Shown one piece after another: positions 1-10,717 of a stretch of 64,000 bases of DNA. Origin of the DNA: Madurella fahalii (taxonomy: Eukaryota; Ascomycota; Sordariomycetes; Sordariales); NCBI GenBank assembly GCA_029876055.1, contig CM056880.1, positions 868,001-932,000 of the forward strand. Direction: 5' to 3'. A program made the position numbers and the translations under genes. The stretch's first letter is position 1. Each line of letters begins with the position of its first letter. The notes below the pieces were generated by a model that worked only from the letters and a program-made list of their open reading frames with translations, ran no database searches and was not told where the DNA came from.

Positions 1-111
1 TGACGTGTTCTCCACATTGCATCGGTGTCCCGTAGAAATGACGTACACACGTACATAAATGTAGGTAAGCATCCCCGAGGTTCTGGGTACGAGATGAAGG
101 CTTTATACGGG

Positions 112-118
112 TATAAAA
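112..118 (+). promoter_or_regulatory. TATA box of the medium-chain reductase gene
   Basis: TATAAAA lies 102 bp upstream of the ATG at 220, a usual distance for a fungal promoter with a short 5' leader. The position is seen directly; its use is inferred. Confidence 0.55.
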
Positions 119-219
119 CCAGCGCGGAAACGAGTCCATCCTGCACCTCAATACTCGAGCAAGCAAGCCGTAGTTTAAAACCTCCAACCGAGCTGTCAGT
201 GACTACCTCAACCGAAATC

Positions 220-1521
220 ATGTCTAACTCACTCCCCACCACGCAAAAGCAGTGGCTCGTTCAGGGGACCGACAAAGATTTCGACGGCCTGGTTTACCAG
301 GATTCCTCCGTTCCCAAAGTGGGTGATAATGACGTGCTAGTCAAGCTGCGGGGCGCCTCCCTCAACTACCGTGACTTGATCATTCCCAAAGTAACTAAAC
401 CTCGAATCCCTCTCTACATTCCGCCTGATGCTGACACCCAACAGGGGAAATACCCATTCCCTTTGGCTCTCCCCGTCGTTGCTGGCTCCGACGGCGCGGG
501 TGAGGTCGTTTCGGTCGGGTCCAAGGTGACAAAGTGGAAGCCCGGCGACAAGGTCGTGACGCTCTTTAACCAAGGGCATCAGTCCGGTCCGGTCGACGTT
601 GCGGCCAGCCACACAGGCCTAGGCGGCTGCATTGACGGCACCCTGCGGGAGTACGGCGTGTTCAATGAGAACGGGGTTGTCCGCATGCCCAACAACTTGG
701 ACTTCGTCGAGGCCGCGACGTTGACTTGCGCAGCGCTGACGAGCTGGAATGCGCTGTACGATTTGCGGCCGGTGAAGAAGGGAGATACCGTCCTGGTGCA
801 GGGCACCGGCGGTGTCAGTTTGTTCGCGTTGCAGGTACGGTTCTCTGTTCTCCGTCTACACTGTTCTAGCTTCTTCCCCGTGTTCTGTTTAATTATCTCT
901 CACTTTCGTTTCACTCGTTATTCTAGTCTTCCACTTGGAAGCTTGAAATCTTGCTGACACTGGGCTACTAGTTCGCCAAGGCCGCCGGTGCGACCGTCAT
1001 CGCCACTACCTCGACCGCGGAAAAGGCCGAGGTGCTCAAGAACCTGGGAGCCGATCACGTTATCAACTACCGGGAGGACCCCAACTGGGGCGAGACAGCG
1101 CGCAAACTGACTCCCAAAGGTGAAGGCGTCAACCATGTGATCGAGGTTGGCGGCGAAGGAACCATGACGCAGAGTCTGCGGGCCATCAAGATGGAGGGCG
1201 TCATCTCCATCATTGGCTTTGTCGGAGGTGCAAACCCCAAGGATAACATCTTGGAGACACTCTCACGCGTGTGTACGGTTCGCGGTGTCTATGTTGGCTC
1301 GAGACAGCAACTGGAAGATATGGTCAAGGAGATCGAGAAGCACGATATCCACCCCGTGGTAGACAAGACGGTGTTCACGCTAGATAAAGTTAAGGAAGCG
1401 TATGAGTACATGGTACGTTTCTTTTCTGATGACTGCGTGGTAAAGCAATATGTGGTACTGACTCAGTTATGTACAGTGGGCGCGGAAACACTTTGGAAAG
1501 ATCGGCATCAAGATCGAGTAG
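220..1521 (+). CDS. Medium-chain dehydrogenase/reductase (NAD(P)-dependent alcohol dehydrogenase / quinone oxidoreductase type)
   Basis: Three exons, 220-834, 972-1412 and 1477-1521, join in frame to 366 residues. Introns (137 and 64 nt) have GTACGG/GTACGT donors, CTGAC branch sites and AG acceptors. The ATG at 220 fits the family N-terminus; the frame opens further upstream without similarity. A GroES-like domain fills about residues 35-150 (AGSDGAGEV near 88-96) and a Rossmann fold follows, with GTGGVS at 195-200. No structural-zinc cysteine cluster is visible, so the enzyme is probably of the zinc-independent quinone-reductase type, a cytosolic NAD(P)H-dependent oxidoreductase. Substrate cannot be told. 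The last exon encodes only 14 residues. Family assignment is firm, the exact reaction is not. Confidence 0.9.
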
Positions 1522-3437
1522 AGCAAGAGTGATAACCATGAGACCGCTGGAGCAGTTATTTTTTGACGTGGGACAGTTTAATTAAAATAACCAATTTCTT
1601 AAACTCCTATATGTGTGATTTAAAATAATACCTAGCCTTGGGGAGAGAGAATCGCCCTTAACGCAGTACCTTGCGCTGACAAGATGGTTTGGAAAAGAAC
1701 CAAAACCCATCCTCTTCAGATCAACCGTAAAGCTTTACGAGGGAAGATAATTATCTTTGGCAGATGATTATCATTGAATTTCGGACTCCTAACAGCGGGC
1801 TTGGTTAATCTAGTTGAGGCGTTTAATATTTACATAGTAGCGTAAACAGAATTGGTAACGGAGCAGGACGCTAGGAACAAAGACTGCGACAGCAAAGACT
1901 ACATGGTTGATCGAATTATCAGTAGGCTCCGTGATGTTATCCCTGGAGTATTGTGGAGGGCCAACCATGCACGAGAATTTCGATGTCATCAGCCAGGGTA
2001 TCTTGTCCGCCCTGGGTGCATTCGTCATCTGTCCAGGCCTGGATGGGTGGGTTGAGGCTGAGGTTACGGACGCGGCACTCGATTCACGGTCCCAGCTCCT
2101 TATCAGCTTGAACACCCTGTATATAGCCCAATCGTATGAAAAACAACAAGCGGCATGATCGACGCAATGCCCACATCAAGTGGAAAGTACCTTCGCGCCG
2201 GGAAAGCGGCTGGTTCATCTATTCAAACTCAAGCCGTCATTATAGACTAGTACGCCGGAGCTAGTTGGAATATGGCATAGAATTCGTTAACCATAAAATT
2301 CCATTGCCGGAGACGCGAGGTTTGATGGCTATCAGTTGCTACAATTTCCCAGGCCGTACGTCGATCAGGGAGCATCGGTGGACGCGGTGTCTTGACCCCG
2401 ATCTCCATCCCAACAAAGGGCCACTTAATTAGGTATCAATGGGTACTACCGAAGCCGAGACGGAGGGGCGGCCCTCCTCGTTATTATGAAATTTGTCGCC
2501 ATCGTTTTATGTTTTACTCGACATAGGTATGTGAAACTGCCTCCTTAGGTACACTACGGCCGCGGAAGAACTAGTATGGGTCCTTTGCAATGATACCATG
2601 TAGCGCGACTTATAATCTAGTAGCTTGGAATGGCATTTCATGTTGCCTCTCAGTGGCATCGGTGCTTCATTCACACGGATGAAGTACGTAGGTCCTTTAT
2701 TCACTAAAACAAAGTTGAACAGAACTTCCCGCTTTCTATCTATGTGATGTAAATGTGATAAGTCACTTTTAACATTTTGAACTAGTTCGGGAAGGATAGG
2801 ATGCGGTGTGAGTGAGTCCAGATACTGCTAGTGTCAAAGGGAAGAGAAGAACTCCACTGCCAGTGAACAAACTACTGCCATAGCCCAAGACCTTAACAAG
2901 AGGCCAAGATACCTGATAATCCTTAAGGCCTAGGAGGGGAGTTTGGGCGACCTAATTGGCGGCGGAGGGTGCTGGGTTTAGTAATTAAATAATTAGAGGG
3001 TTAGAACCATGAAGTTTGAAAAAGCGTTCTTTGCGCAACTTTCACCGGGTTCGACCAGCCGCTGAATTAGTACACCTGAGAATGTCACACCGCCCGCTCT
3101 TGCAAAAAATACTTTCCTCGGGTATCAGCAATTTGACGGCTCCAGGAGATGCAGCCTTGCCCCAACACAATGTTCCATCCGTGACTGAAAATACGCCACA
3201 TGTACGAAAGGGGTCTAGGCATCTGTCAGCAACTCAACATGCCGGACAACCGGTCGGGTCGGTGGAATACGTTCCGTAGGGGCAGACCCCGGCTCACGTC
3301 GGTAATGCAACGGTGCGGGGAAATTCTCTCTGCCATTTCGCCTTGTTTCGTGCAGCGAGAGCATTCTCAACAACGTTGAATTTCCAACTTCACTCATCAA
3401 AATCGTCACTCTCTAGCAACATCTAGTTCATAACGAC
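1522..3437. other. Intergenic, no gene recognised
   Basis: About 1.9 kb between two plus-strand genes. Only short frames of fewer than about 100 codons occur and none shows a recognisable domain or convincing splice signals. Base composition is AT-richer than the flanking exons, suggesting old decayed DNA. Confidence 0.6.
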
Positions 3438-4851
3438 ATGGCAGACGAATCTAGGGCGACGGAACCCGCTAGCACAGAGGCTGCCACCGCGCAAACCACG
3501 GCTGAGGGCACTGGCATCCTTCCGGCCGAGCACTGGGCGGGTGAGTGGTGAGATGATACGCAAATCGCCGCCTCAACATTGCTTACACAATTCCGCCGGA
3601 AGTTCCTCCCGAGGATGATGGGCGCGACGACGACTCGGCATTGGGGTCCTTTATATCGTCGACAGCGTCGCTCACGTCGAGCATCGTGGACTACCGGACG
3701 CTTCACGGCCGGACGTACCATAGCGAGCGGGGGAATGCTCAGTACTGGTGAGTCAAGCCTAGCTCTGCGCTAGTACATCTGTTTGGCTAAGACGTATCAG
3801 GGGTGCCAACGACGATGCCCAATTAGAGTCTATGGACATTGCGTATGACTCCCAGACGGTCCGCTGAAACCGGCTCTTACTACGTATTAACCACGAAAGC
3901 GCGTAGCCATCATAGCTTCACTCTTGCACTCGATGGAAAGCTGTTCCTGGCCCCACTGAAGGAAGAGAAGCTCAAGGTCTGGGTTACTCCAACCTGGAGA
4001 TACTGTCTGTGCATGCTGACAAGAAGCTGCAGAAAGTTCTTGACGTAGGAACTGGAACAGGTTGGAAACCCTAAAAAACCCCAACTTGACCGTCAATCTT
4101 GACAAGCTGACTTTCAACAGGAATCTGGGCCATGTAACCTCCCTCTTTCCATTTCTCATAACTTTCGCTAATTAACACACAAAGCGACTTCGCCGACATG
4201 CACCCGCACACCATGGTCATCGGCACCGACGTCTCGCCCATCCAAACCACCTGCGTCCCGCCTAACCTCTGCTTCCAAATCGAGGACTGCACGCAATCCT
4301 GGACCTTCGCGCCCGCCTCCTTCGACTACATCCACATGCGTTTTCTGGCCGGCAGCATCGACTCGTGGCCGCTGCTCATGCAGCGCGCTTTCGATGCCTG
4401 CGCGCCAGGCGGGTACGTCGAGAGCATGGAGCCCTCCGCCTTTATCGGAAGTGACGACGGGAGCGTCAAGCCCACGATGGCGCTGGGACAGTGGGGGAAG
4501 CTGTTCTCCGAGGGGTGCCGGAGGTTCGGGAGGTCGTTTGACCTGTACGAACAGGGGACTGTGCATAAGGCGATGGAGGAGGCAGGGTTTGTGGATATCG
4601 AGGAGGTCAACCTGAAAACGCCCGTGGGGGGGTGGGAGGAGGACCCGAAGCGCAAGGAGCTGGGGCTGTATGTTCGGGTCGGGTGGCTGCAGGATCCGGA
4701 GGGGTACATGCTGTTTTTGGCGAATGCGCTGGGGTGGAAGAGGGACGAGATCAGGGTGTATTTGGCGCATTTGCGGAAGGAGTTGAAGGATCCTAAGGTC
4801 CATGGATATTATCGGCAGAAGATTCTTTGGGGTCGGAAGCCAGAGGCTTGA
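3438..4851 (+). CDS. SAM-dependent methyltransferase, LaeA/TAM-like
   Basis: Seven exons: 3438-3540, 3603-3747, 3801-3842, 3907-3976, 4024-4060, 4121-4133 and 4185-4851. They keep frame and give about 358 residues. The N-terminus is acidic and ends in a block typical of this family (DDDSALG, then HGRTYHSERGNAQYW). SAM motif I, VLDVGTGTGIWA, falls near residues 125-136 and is split by introns, including a 13-nt exon. The acceptor of the fourth intron may be 3 nt later (4026), still in frame. The family includes the nuclear regulator LaeA and secondary-metabolite methyltransferases; the sequence does not separate these roles. Introns are 47-64 nt. The domain call is firm, the role open. Confidence 0.85.
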
Positions 4852-6117
4852 CGAGGCTGGCGATGTTTTGGTGTAAGGAAGCTGGGTCGAGTAAGGTACG
4901 ACGAGTGCCCTACGTTAGGCTTACGAGTTCCTCTTTCATTGCTCCTTTCAAGCCTCAGGTATTTCCCTCATTATGGTGAATCTCTTATTCAATTAATAAA
5001 GTCTAATCATTTCCGCCCTTATACCTTGCGGAATTACATATCAGTCTCAACTGCAAAAAGATATTTACTCTTACTGCCCAGTACCATTACGAACCTCGGG
5101 TCTCTTGTAAGATCCCAAGATGAATGAGCCGGCAATCAGGACCTCTTGTTTGAATTCACGCTCACAGTCCCTCCGAGTGTCTCGTATAGATCCGGGTTGC
5201 TGGGCTGATACATTTATCATCATCATCCTAGGGAACAGCAAGCTTTTGGTCGTTGAGTCCGCGGCAAATGAGATGAATATCGTTGTTCCCCTCGCGTGAC
5301 TTTTACTCCATGAAGAAATTATTGATACCATGCGACGGGACAGCCCGAGAAAGGCGGAAAGATCACCGAGTGGGAATGAAGGGTGGGCCACCCACCGGCT
5401 GAGGCAGGTCCGCTCATCTGTGTCTACTTGGGCTGCCGGAGTTTGAACACGCGATTGCGTAGGTCAGAGACCAGGTTAGCGAAGATATTTGCCGACGTCA
5501 TGGCGGGACATGGTCCGAACCCGGCGATTGTTAAATACTACCCATTTCGTAGTTCGTATCCCACTACGATCACATTATGAAGGTTTGCTCGGTAGGTATA
5601 CGGGACAACCCGGTCCACCGTAAATACAACATGCAGCCGGACCTACTGGTAAAGGAGTAGAGAGCCGACCGCTCTCCTGCCCTAACCGTCGTCTGTTGTC
5701 CGGGTGTGGGGCAAGGGCTCGATAGACGGTGGCGATCCGGTAGACGACGCCGCTGACGCCGACGTAGTAGTATTAAAGCATGGCCGAGACCACGAGCTAA
5801 AAGTTCTGGGCAGAGTCCTGCGAGACGCCAGGGTTCCTATCCACGGAAACCATTGCGTAGACGGCATTCTTTATTACGCTATCACAAAAATACTGTACAC
5901 GGTGGTCTTTGGATGGACGGCGTGCTGTTCATTTCTTGTCGATCTGTAGCCAGGCCCCGGGCAAGCCACCAGGTCCCCCTGTCATCCCCGCATTCCCTCC
6001 CAGTTGCACCCCCACAGTCCCGAACATCAGCCCATAACCTCCAAAAACCTGTCTTGTTCTATTACCACTTTAATTAAACCACCGTCCTTTCCCACAACCC
6101 AACGCATCACCATCATC
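4852..6117. other. Intergenic, no gene recognised
   Basis: About 1.27 kb. Short frames on both strands lack recognisable motifs. The last 150 bp are CT-rich on the plus strand, as expected for the 5' leader of the next gene. Confidence 0.55.
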
Positions 6118-7539
6118 ATGTCCACTGAAAACCCCCTCCCATCCCTCTCGAAGAGTAAGGCGGCAACAAGCGCCCTCCTCCGCACGGCCCTCCAAGACCG
6201 CACAGCTGGCGTCCTCGTCGGCTCCGCCCTGGGCGACGCAATCGGCCTCTACACCGAGTTCATGTCGGCGGCGGACGCGGCCGACGCTTACCCGTCGCGC
6301 ACTTTCACGCTGGTGGGGGGCCGCGCGACCCCTTTCAAGCTCGACTCGCACCGCGCGCCCAAGGAGCCTGGGCACTGGACCGACGACACGGACCAGGCGC
6401 TGCTGCTGCTGCTGGGGTTCCTGCACACCGCCTCCTCCTCTTCATCCTCCCCCTCCGCCACAAGTACCTCCACGGCCGGGGGGACGATGGGATGGGAGTC
6501 GTCGGCGAACCCCCTCCCCACGCAGCACGACTTTGCGCAGAGGTTGCGCGTGTGGGTGCAGATGGGCCTGCGCCCGCTGGATACCATGCCCCTCGGGCTG
6601 GGCAGGCTGGTGGGCAGCGTGGTTGCGACGGCCGGGTTTGCGGACGAGCCCGAGAGGGTGGCGCGAGAGTACTGGGAACGCACCGGCAGGCGGGTGGCGC
6701 CGAACGGGAGCTTGATGAGGACCCATCCTTTGGGGGTGATCTGCTTGTTCCGGGCGGAGGAGGAGGCGTTTGAGGTGGCGGCGCGCATCTCGAGGGTGAC
6801 GCACGTCGACCCGAGGTGCGTGTTGGCTTGTGTTATTGGGACCGGGTTGGTGAGGGCGGTAGTGAGGGCCGAGGTGGTAAGTGAGGCGGACGTGGATGCG
6901 TTGGTGGCGAGGGCGGTGCGATGGTTTCGGGAAGGGAACGCCGAGCGGGAGGCGGATTTTGACCTGGAGGAACTCAAGAGGCACATCAACCCCGAAAACG
7001 GACTAGATGGGTTGAAGCTTGATGAGGAGGCCGCCATCGGGTACGTCTATAAGACTCTAGGGTCCGGAGTGGTGCTGTTACGAATGGCAATACGAAGGAT
7101 GGCTGCGGTCAAGGGCGCATTGATTGGCCGCTCTCGCTTGTTTGAGGACCTCATTACGGATCTCATCATGCGTGGTGGGGATGCTGACACCAATGCCTGC
7201 TTTGCCGGCGCCCTGTTGGGGGGCTATCTTGGGTACTCGTCGCTACCGGACCACTGGAAGCACGGGCTCAAGCATGGGGAGTGGCTGCTTAGCAAGTCGG
7301 ATGCGTTATGCCGAGTCCTAGGGCTGGCGGATGGGTCATACAACGGCGGAGAGGATGCAGACACTGAGATCTATGGCGGCCAACCAATCCTCAGCCAAGG
7401 TGAGATGGAAGCTCGCTGGATGGTGCTGCAACAGACCGCCTTCAAAAAGATGAAAGAAGCCGCCAAAGCCAGTGCTAGTAAGGCTTCGGGATCGGGCTGG
7501 TCATTACCGTGGCAATCCAAGAATAAGGCGGACCGGTAA
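6118..7539 (+). CDS. ADP-ribosylglycohydrolase family protein (ARH/DraG-like)
   Basis: Single exon of 473 residues from the ATG at 6118; 38 further upstream codons are open but read like leader. Family features are clear: GSALGDAIGLYTEF near residues 35-48, the metal-binding WTDDTDQ at 87-93, and the C-terminal metal site GGDADTN at 353-359 followed by GALLGGYLGYSSLP. The fold removes ADP-ribose from proteins or small molecules using a dinuclear Mg/Mn centre. A Ser/Thr-rich insert near 105-125 is a low-complexity extra. All metal ligands visible in the family are kept, so the enzyme is probably active. It converges with the acetyltransferase gene about 330 bp downstream. The substrate is unknown. 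Confidence 0.92.
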   Translation: MSTENPLPSLSKSKAATSALLRTALQDRTAGVLVGSALGDAIGLYTEFMSAADAADAYPSRTFTLVGGRATPFKLDSHRAPKEPGHWTDDTDQALLLLLGFLHTASSSSSSPSATSTSTAGGTMGWESSANPLPTQHDFAQRLRVWVQMGLRPLDTMPLGLGRLVGSVVATAGFADEPERVAREYWERTGRRVAPNGSLMRTHPLGVICLFRAEEEAFEVAARISRVTHVDPRCVLACVIGTGLVRAVVRAEVVSEADVDALVARAVRWFREGNAEREADFDLEELKRHINPENGLDGLKLDEEAAIGYVYKTLGSGVVLLRMAIRRMAAVKGALIGRSRLFEDLITDLIMRGGDADTNACFAGALLGGYLGYSSLPDHWKHGLKHGEWLLSKSDALCRVLGLADGSYNGGEDADTEIYGGQPILSQGEMEARWMVLQQTAFKKMKEAAKASASKASGSGWSLPWQSKNKADR

Positions 7540-7865
7540 TATCGTGAACTTCATCGTCCTTTAGGCAGAATCCTATTCCCCTCGTTATTCTCGCCTTGCG
7601 GTTGTGTGTCATTGTTTATGCCTGCTAAATACTAGTACTTTTGGCTCCCGTGCATGAATCCGCGCCGCGCCGATTATTGGAGTGAGAAAATCACCGGGTA
7701 TTAGAGATAAGGGAATGATAGAGGCCAAGGTCAACCAAAGGATGGGCGATATTGTGCTGGTGCGGCGATTGTTGATTCATGATGCCGGTGGAAGGGCACA
7801 AGGTCTTCTTGACTCCTAACAGATGAGTGACCTGCATGCCGCTGCTTGGATAGGATCTATAACGT
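7540..7865. other. Convergent 3' intergenic region
   Basis: 326 bp shared by the 3' ends of two convergent genes. No gene, and no clear structured terminator beyond ordinary AT-rich 3' flanks. Confidence 0.5.
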
Positions 7866-8728
7866 CTACTCCTTTCGCGTCTCCTCTTCTCCGTGCTTCA
7901 CATTATCTCCCGCCTCTAATCTCTTAATCACCCTCGCCGGATTCCCCACCACGACCACAAAGTCCTCAACATCCTTGGTCACCACACTTCCCGCCCCAAC
8001 AGTCACGCCCCGTCCGATAGTCACTCCCGGACATACTACCACATTCCCTCCAAGCCAGCAGTCCTCTCCAATGGTTATAGGCTTGCCCGACTCAGGACCG
8101 TTCAGTCCGTTCCGCAGGAACGGGTCAGTTGGGTGTGTCCCCGAGTAAAAACTGCAGTTAGGCCCGATGAGCGTGCGAGAGCCGATGGTAATGAGGCAAG
8201 TGTCTATAAAGACGGCGTTGCTGTTTACGTAGACTCCAGTGCCGAATCTAAGAGGAAGTTGAACGCGATGTGAGGAACTGTATTCTGACGACAAGGATGA
8301 AAGGAAGGATTTAGGAGGGGGTTAACACCTACTGGGTGTTGTAGCCATAATCAAACTTAATGGGCCCATCGACCCACGGGTATCCGTTCAAGAGGCGCTC
8401 GTCATCCTCGAGGGTAGCAGCTTGGGGCGGGAGTGGCGTGGTGTCTCGGATGATTCTGTTTGACGCGCCGTCGGATGAGCAAGGTGTTCATGACCGCCTC
8501 CATAACTGGCAGAGGGCAGTCCACAAATCGGGTCGTCACTTACGCCTTCCAAAGTTCAACTTGTTCTCTTCGCGAGGCCACTCCGTTAGTGGATACCGCA
8601 TTGAAAGCATAGCATGCCGCCTTGCAGCGCTTGCGGTCCGCTATCAGGTCGGGAATATACGCATAGTAGAGCTCGCCGTTGTACATGCGGCGGCGATTCT
8701 CGGCCAGGTCAAGGTTGCTGGGCACCAT
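7866..8728 (-). CDS. Maltose/galactoside O-acetyltransferase-like enzyme (Mac domain plus left-handed beta-helix)
   Basis: Three exons on the minus strand: 8728-8544, 8455-8333 and 8247-7866. They join to 229 residues; the introns (88 and 85 nt) start GTAAGT and GTAGGT. The first exon holds the Mac domain (NRRRMYNGELYYAYIPDL) and the second the linker TPLPPQAATLEDDERLL. The third carries hexapeptide repeats (IGEDCWLGGNVVVCPGVTIG, GAGSVVTKDV) and the catalytic-His region YSGTHPTDP. Such trimeric enzymes move an acetyl group from acetyl-CoA to sugar or other hydroxyls in the cytosol. Length matches the family. No disruption is visible. Confidence 0.9.
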
Positions 8729-9860
8729 GGTCGCCTACCAAATGTTCGATTCGTCGGATGCTGTGTAGCTAACTTCAGCCTGGAAGTGTGACTTGAGGTC
8801 TGCTCCGTTGCAGGACGCGGGAATGACTGGCGAACGACCCCCGCTTTCCGGAGTTACCGAGGTTGCCCTGCACAGTTGGATCCCGCGCCAAGTTGCGCCA
8901 CATTTCCGATTCGAAGGTTACATTGCATTTTGGTGCCCCAATATGCGACACCTGGAATGTCAGGTACCATAACCGAAAAGGCCGCTATGACTATCAATCA
9001 GTAGGTAGGTTAACCAGTCCATGAACTACGCGCATTCCTCGGTAAAGCCCGGTGTTGACCAACACGGCCTGTTGGGGCCTTCAACCCTCCTCTAACCGTC
9101 TTAGCATGACACGTTCGGGCCTCCAAGTGTCCTCATTTTTTTTCAGCTTATCCGGGGAAACGACGAAGACCAGTTCCATACCACCTGCGACCAACCAGTG
9201 ATTTGCGCTTTGCTTTCGGCAGGTTTATCCCACACATAGCCAACAGGGAGTCGTGTCTATTATTCCCCGGACGTCGCGTCCCCGACGCATCTTGCATCCT
9301 CAGGAGAGATGTAGGAACAGTACCTAGTGGTACATTAGCCTCCAAGCCCTTCATTGTGATGCGTGAGACCATACGGAGGACTCCGATACTTAGGATATGA
9401 GCTGGGACACTGATTCTTGCCGGTCGAAGTCGTTTCCGTTCTTTCAACATCACCCATCCCAAGTACTCGAAAAGTGTCCGCTTACAAAGCACTTGAAGCA
9501 ATGAGCGATCACTAACATTTCAATGTTGGTTGGGTCCGCATACCGGTTTAACTAATCCCCCGATTTTTTTTACCTGCGGGCCAGGAGGATTCAGGGAAAC
9601 TTAGGCGCGCCAACACACCACACCGGCAGCATTTGCGTGGCGGGTAGGATTAATCGGGCAGAAACATGCGGGGAACTATAAAGCCGGCGTGCCTTCGTCT
9701 CGGTCACCGCTGTTTTCCGTTAAGTCCGGCGATTGCACTCTCAGGACAGCCTCGATCAAACCTTTGGGTCCCCTCAATAGCAACAACAACCACAAAACCC
9801 AGACCTCGACATTTGCACACAACCAACCCTCCATCATCACCCAAACCCCCTCAATCCAAA
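8729..9860. other. Intergenic, no gene recognised; 5' region of the DUF1993 gene
   Basis: About 1.1 kb with only short frames. A TATAAAG at 9677-9683 may be the TATA box for the gene starting at 9861, and the following leader is C/A-rich. Confidence 0.5.
9677..9683 (+). promoter_or_regulatory. Possible TATA box of the DUF1993 gene
   Basis: TATAAAG 178 bp upstream of the ATG at 9861. The distance is on the long side, so the assignment is tentative. Confidence 0.4.
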
Positions 9861-10415
9861 ATGACGACCCCCATAACCGCCTACGACGTAAGCATCGACC
9901 TGCACCTGCGCGGCCTCCGCGCCCTCCAACAGATCCTCGCCAAAGCCGCGTCCCACCCGTCCGCGGCGACCTTCCCGGGCGCCAAGCTTCAGGGGTGCGA
10001 CGACATGATGCCATTCGCCTTCCACGTGCAGTCGTGCGCCAACATCGCGCAGGGCGGGCTGGAGCGCCTGGTCCCCGCGACGCAGCCCGCCGGGTCGGAG
10101 CAGGCCGGTGCGGGGCTGGACGAGAGCGCCGCGGCGCTGGAGCAGCTTGTCGCGCGCGTTGGCGCGGTGATCGACTTGCTTGAGAAGGGGGCGGGGCCGG
10201 AGGATCTGCGCGGGGTCGAGGGGAAGAGGATTGAGCTGCGCTATGGGGAGCGGAGCATCTGGTGGGATGGGAGGGGGTATATTCTGGGGTACGGGATCCC
10301 GAATTTCATGTTTCACCTGTGCATGGCGTACTCGATCCTACGCAGCGTGGGCGTGGATGTAGGCAAGATGGATTACCTCGGGGCGTTTATGGAGGGGATG
10401 ACTTTGGCTGATTGA
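9861..10415 (+). CDS. DUF1993 family protein
   Basis: Single exon, 184 residues, from the ATG at 9861 after a CA-rich leader. The frame starts MTTPITAYDVSIDLHLRGL and continues with an all-helical pattern, then GCDDMMPFAFHVQ near residues 50-62 and YGIPNFMFHLCMAYSILR near 148-165. These blocks fit the DUF1993 family (DinB-like helical bundle), small fungal and bacterial proteins without a proven function. No signal peptide or membrane segment is visible. The conserved His in FHVQ and FHLCMAY could be metal ligands, as in DinB-type folds, but that is inference. No frame damage. Confidence 0.82.
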   Translation: MTTPITAYDVSIDLHLRGLRALQQILAKAASHPSAATFPGAKLQGCDDMMPFAFHVQSCANIAQGGLERLVPATQPAGSEQAGAGLDESAAALEQLVARVGAVIDLLEKGAGPEDLRGVEGKRIELRYGERSIWWDGRGYILGYGIPNFMFHLCMAYSILRSVGVDVGKMDYLGAFMEGMTLAD

Positions 10416-10717
10416 CGGTTCAATGCGGGCGGGTGTTGTTATGACGGGGTTTGGAGATGCATCGATAGCTTAAGGTAAGGTACCTTATGCTTTTGGTGTT
10501 GATCTTGCGGGAAGGGAATCAACCTTGGGCTTCGTATGGCCCTGGTCCCCTTATCCGTAATGCAAGGCATCGAGGCGTACTATTTTTTTTGTTTTATTTT
10601 TTTTAAATAAAATAACAACCGGTCGGACACAGGGGAGTTCCAGATATGTTGCACACTATTCCTTACAGAGTGAGCGAGGAAAATATCATGAACATCAACG
10701 GACGACGCGAGAATACA
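10416..10717. other. Intergenic 3' region
   Basis: About 300 bp holding T-rich and A-rich runs near 10580-10615 that look like 3' flanks of the convergent DUF1993 gene and P450 remnant. No gene seen. Confidence 0.5.

Noticed and set aside
1907..2158. 83-codon plus-strand frame with protein-like composition
   Set aside because: No start context, domain or splice partner, and an opposing frame of similar length covers the same bases.
6288..7037. 249-codon minus-strand frame opposite the ADP-ribosylglycohydrolase
   Set aside because: Antisense shadow of a GC3-rich exon; no independent motif.
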